8,528 bases of DNA from Chromobacteriaceae bacterium (GTDB lineage: Bacteria; Pseudomonadota; Gammaproteobacteria; Burkholderiales; Aquaspirillaceae): the NCBI GenBank assembly GCA_030151505.1, contig JASLDQ010000006.1:1-8528 (forward strand). Reading direction: 5' to 3'. This document shows positions 5,435 to 8,528 of this stretch, one piece after another (position 1 is the stretch's first letter; the number at the start of each line of letters is the position of its first letter). A program made the position numbers and the translations under genes. The notes below the pieces were generated by a model. That model made no database searches and had not been told where the DNA came from. It saw nothing but the letters and a program-made list of their open reading frames with translations.

Positions 5435-8400
5435 ATGTGGCTTACCCGCGTCAGCATCCGCAATCCCTATCTGGCCGCCATGGTGATGTTCGCCATCACC
5501 GTGCTCGGCCTGTTCGCCCTCAACCGCCTGTCGGTGGAGGAGTTTCCCGACATCCGCTTCCCGGTCGCGGTGGTCAGCACCACCTATCCGGGCGCCTCGC
5601 CCGCCGTGGTCGAAAGTGAAGTCACCCGGCCGCTGGAAGAGGCGATCAACACCCTCAACGGCGTCAAGCACATCCGCTCGTATTCGTTCGAGGGGCAGTC
5701 GACCATCGTGATCGAGTTCGAGCTGACGATGGACCCGGCCGTCGCCACCCAGGACGCGCGCGACAAGGTGGCGGCCGTGGTCGGCCGCTTCCGGCGCGAG
5801 ATCGGCACGCCGACCGTCAGTCAGATCAGCCCTAACGACGAGCCGATGATGACGCTGATCGTGTCGTCGGCGCAGGTCGGTCAGCGCGAGCTGACCACCG
5901 TCGCCGACCAGCTGGTGCGCAAGCGCCTGCAAACGGTGCAGGGGGTGGGCGAGGTCAAGCTGGTGGGCGGGGTCAAGCGCGAGGTGCGGATCGAGATCGA
6001 CCCGGCGCGGCTGCGCGCGCTGGGCGTGGGCGCCGACGAGGTGGTCAGCGTGCTGTCCGGCAACAACCAGGACTTTCCGGCCGGCCGGGTGCGCGAATCC
6101 GGCCGCGACATCAACGTGCGGCTGGACGGCCGGCTCAAGTCGGTGGACGACTTCGCCAGACTGGTGGTGGGGTCGCGCAACGGCAACGCGGTGCGGCTGG
6201 CCGACGTGGCCGACGTGCGCGATGGCGAGGCCGAGTACAGCAGCCTGGCGCTGATCAACGGCCGGCGCGCACTGTCGCTGGAGCTGACCGCCACGCGCGG
6301 CGCCAACGTGGTCAAGACCGCCGAGGGCGTGCGCGCGGCACTGGCCGAGCTCAAGTCCACCTTGCCGGCGGGCATGAAGATCGAGGTGCTGAAGGACCAG
6401 TCGCTGCAGGTGAAGAATTCGCTCAACAACGTCAAGAACACGCTGGTGGAGGGCGCGGCGCTGACGGTGCTGATCGTGTTCCTGTTCCTCGGCTCGTGGC
6501 GCAGCACGGTGATTACCGGCCTGACCCTGCCGGTGGCGCTGATCGGCACCCTGTTTGCCATCGCTCTGGCGGGTTTCACCCTCAACGTGATGACGCTCTT
6601 GGCGCTCAGCCTGTCGATCGGGCTGTTGATCGACGATGCCATCGTGGTGCGCGAGAACATCGTGCGCCACGTCAACATGGGGCGCGACCACTACCGCGCC
6701 GCGATGGACGGCACCAACGAGATCGGCCTGGCGGTGCTGGCGACCACGCTGACGGTGGTGGCGGTGTTCCTGCCGGTCGGCTTCATGGGCGGCATCATCG
6801 GCAAGTTCTTCCAGCAGTTCGGCCTGACCGTGGTGGTGGCGGTGCTGATCTCGCTGTTCGTCAGCTTCACCCTCGATCCGATGCTGAGCTCGGTCTGGCA
6901 CGACCCGCATCACCACGGCGACCGCCATCGCGGCCCGGTCGGGCGGCTGCTCGACTGGTTCGAGAACCTGACCGACCGCTGGGCCGACCGCTACGCGGCG
7001 GCCATCGGCTGGGTGCTGCGCCACCGCATCAAGACGCTGGCGGCGGCGCTGGCGCTGCTGGTCGGCAGCTTCATGCTGGTGCCGGTGATCGGCGCCGAGT
7101 TCGTGCCCAAGTCCGACCTGAACCAGTTCGCGCTGCACTTCAAGACCGCGCCGGGCGCGACGCTCGACTACACCGCCGGCAAGGCGCGCGACATCGAGAC
7201 GGCGCTGCGGCGCTACCCGGAAGTGAAGGACGTGTACGTCAATGTTGGCGGTGGCTTTGCCGAAGGCCGCAACCAGGCCACCGTGCGGGTCTACACCACG
7301 CCCAAGGAGCAGCGCCGGCGCAGCATCTTCGCGCTGTTCCCGCTGATCCGCGCCGATGTGGAACGCATCGCCGGGGTGTCGTTCGAGTCGATCGCGGCCG
7401 AGGGCGGGCCGGGAGGCGGCGGCAAGCCGGTGCGCATCGGCATCCGCGGCGGCGACTTCACCGTGCTGGAGCGCGCCGCCGTCGACCTCGCCACCCGCCT
7501 GCGCGCCATCGACGGCATCACCGACGTGGAAACCAGCGTGGAGGACCGCAATCCATCCTTCCAGGTGGACATCGACCGCGATGCGGCGGCCGATCTGGGC
7601 GTGGACGTGGCGCGGATCGGCAATGCGATCGCGACCCTGTTCGGCGGCAACGTGGCGACGACGTGGGAAGCGCCGGACGGCGAAAACTACGACGTGCGCG
7701 TGCAGGTGCCGGAGGCCCGCCGCGATGCGCGCCTGCTGGAGAATCTGACCCTGGCCTCGACGGCCAAGGACGACAGCGGCGCGGCGCGCATGGTGCCGCT
7801 GACGGCGGTGGCGCAGCTGCGCCAGGGTAGCGTGCCGCAGAAGATCGACCGGATGGACCAGCGGCGCGAGGTGACGGTGACGGCCAATATCGCCGGCACC
7901 GACAACCAGCGCGTGTTCGGCGCGGTGGACAAACTGTTGAAGACGACCGCCCTGCCGCCGGGCTATATCTACGATTTCGGCGGCGAGAAGCGCGACATGG
8001 CCGAGTCGTTCAGCTTCGCGGTGCAGGCGCTGGCGATGGGGGTGATCTTCATCTACATGATCCTCGCCGCGCAGTTCCGCAGCTTCTTCCAGCCCGTCGC
8101 CATTATGATGTCGCTGCCGCTGGCCTTTGTCGGCGTGTTCGGCGCGCTGCTGCTGTGGGGCAGCACGCTCAACATGTTCTCCGTCATCGGCATCATCATG
8201 CTGATGGGGCTGGCGGCCAAGAACGGCATCCTGCTGGTGGACTTCATCAATCAGGCCCGGCGCGAGGGGATGGAGAAATTCGCGGCGATCCAGGAGGCCG
8301 GCCGGGTGCGGCTGCGGCCGATCCTGATGACCAGCTTCGCGATGATCTTCGGCATGCTGCCGCTGGCGCTGGCCCTCGACGCCGGCAGCGAAACCCGCGC

Positions 8401-8528
8401 GCCGATGGCGCATGCGGTGATCGGCGGGATGGTGACCTCCACCCTGCTGACCCTGATCGTGGTGCCGGTGGTGTATTCGTATCTGGACAGCCTGGGCGAG
8501 TGGGTGAAGCGCAAGCTGGGGGCGGGGA
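5435..8528 (+). CDS. RND efflux transporter permease, HAE1/AcrB type (3' end outside window)
   Basis: The frame is open for 1031 codons from ATG 5435 to the right edge with no internal stop or frameshift. It ends in [16 protein letters not shown], so only a few residues are probably missing. This is a proton-driven inner-membrane RND pump, trimeric in known members. TM1 is at about 11-30 ([16 protein letters not shown]). The first periplasmic loop (31 to about 335) begins with the RND-typical EEFPDIRFP and [22 protein letters not shown]2-TM4 follow, with [13 protein letters not shown] carrying the proton-relay pair Asp400/Asp401 (AcrB Asp407/408). TM7 is near 530-550, and the second loop contains GAEFVPKSD and a Gly-rich [11 protein letters not shown]8 is near 858-880 and TM10 carries [13 protein letters not shown] with Lys929 (AcrB Lys940). 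A cytoplasmic linker after TM6 is His-rich (489-498). The Shine-Dalgarno GGAG (5424-5427) lies in the adaptor's last codons, 7 nt before the start. The relay motifs resemble drug/hydrophobe pumps more than CzcA-type metal pumps, but the substrate is unknown. No outer-membrane factor is seen. Confidence 0.96.
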   Translation, partial: MWLTRVSIRNPYLAAMVMFAITVLGLFALNRLSVEEFPDIRFPVAVVSTTYPGASPAVVESEVTRPLEEAINTLNGVKHIRSYSFEGQSTIVIEFELTMDPAVATQDARDKVAAVVGRFRREIGTPTVSQISPNDEPMMTLIVSSAQVGQRELTTVADQLVRKRLQTVQGVGEVKLVGGVKREVRIEIDPARLRALGVGADEVVSVLSGNNQDFPAGRVRESGRDINVRLDGRLKSVDDFARLVVGSRNGNAVRLADVADVRDGEAEYSSLALINGRRALSLELTATRGANVVKTAEGVRAALAELKSTLPAGMKIEVLKDQSLQVKNSLNNVKNTLVEGAALTVLIVFLFLGSWRSTVITGLTLPVALIGTLFAIALAGFTLNVMTLLALSLSIGLLIDDAIVVRENIVRHVNMGRDHYRAAMDGTNEIGLAVLATTLTVVAVFLPVGFMGGIIGKFFQQFGLTVVVAVLISLFVSFTLDPMLSSVWHDPHHHGDRHRGPVGRLLDWFENLTDRWADRYAAAIGWVLRHRIKTLAAALALLVGSFMLVPVIGAEFVPKSDLNQFALHFKTAPGATLDYTAGKARDIETALRRYPEVKDVYVNVGGGFAEGRNQATVRVYTTPKEQRRRSIFALFPLIRADVERIAGVSFESIAAEGGPGGGGKPVRIGIRGGDFTVLERAAVDLATRLRAIDGITDVETSVEDRNPSFQVDIDRDAAADLGVDVARIGNAIATLFGGNVATTWEAPDGENYDVRVQVPEARRDARLLENLTLASTAKDDSGAARMVPLTAVAQLRQGSVPQKIDRMDQRREVTVTANIAGTDNQRVFGAVDKLLKTTALPPGYIYDFGGEKRDMAESFSFAVQALAMGVIFIYMILAAQFRSFFQPVAIMMSLPLAFVGVFGALLLWGSTLNMFSVIGIIMLMGLAAKNGILLVDFINQARREGMEKFAAIQEAGRVRLRPILMTSFAMIFGMLPLALALDAGSETRAPMAHAVIGGMVTSTLLTLIVVPVVYSYLDSLGEWVKRKLGAG

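Noticed and set aside
6496..7830. + strand open frame of 444 codons inside the RND gene
   Set aside because: It is a shifted reading of the pump gene, Arg/Gly/Ala-rich. The pump frame is intact across this whole stretch, so there is no frameshift to explain.
5360..8413. Antisense open frame of 1017 codons opposite the RND pump gene
   Set aside because: Its translation is dominated by His, Arg, Gln, Ala and Asp, with no recognisable domain. It lies opposite a gene with clear RND motifs along its whole length. Long stop-free antisense frames are expected in GC-rich coding DNA with strong third-position bias.

Overview
The window is very GC-rich, with the strong GC third-position bias typical of a proteobacterial chromosome. 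The gene content fits a betaproteobacterium, possibly of the Neisseriales: a stand-alone RlmK-type 23S rRNA methyltransferase, an MltA lipoprotein of the meningococcal GNA33 type, a DUF815 ATPase, and a TACAAT -10 box followed by a GC-rich start. The taxonomic placement is inferred from family resemblance only. All recognised genes lie on the + strand. There is no transposase, integrase, CRISPR array, tRNA or rRNA, and the region looks like stable core genome.

Layout. (1) 3-509: C-terminal part of a DUF815 AAA+ ATPase, cut by the left edge. (2) 510-894: non-coding, with two adjacent hairpins after the stop and a plausible sigma70 promoter at 816-844 for the next gene. (3) 895-1836: RlmK-like methyltransferase. 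(4) 1837-2232: about 400 nt of non-coding DNA with several inverted repeats. (5) 2233-2604: small thioredoxin followed by a textbook rho-independent terminator at 2633-2663. (6) 2605-2905: the terminator, then GC-rich spacer ending in a TACAAT -10 box. (7) 2906-4090: lytic transglycosylase MltA, followed by a strong hairpin without a T-run. (8) 4091-4328: leader with interlocked inverted repeats and a perfect 16-bp palindrome. (9) 4329-5432 and 5435-8528: a two-gene RND efflux operon of periplasmic adaptor lipoprotein and inner-membrane pump. The pump frame is open to the right edge and lacks only its last residues.

Function. The first four units are separate housekeeping genes (ATPase of unknown role, ribosome modification, thiol redox, murein turnover), each with its own leader. 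The last two genes form one system: adaptor and pump are separated by 2 nt, and the pump's Shine-Dalgarno lies inside the adaptor's 3' end. No outer-membrane channel and no local regulator are visible.

I see no convincing new biological system. The best leads are in the non-coding DNA: the palindrome and interlocked repeats before the efflux operon, the unexplained 400-nt leader before the thioredoxin, and a TCCCGAT heptamer near four gene starts. The pump also has a histidine-rich cytoplasmic linker.
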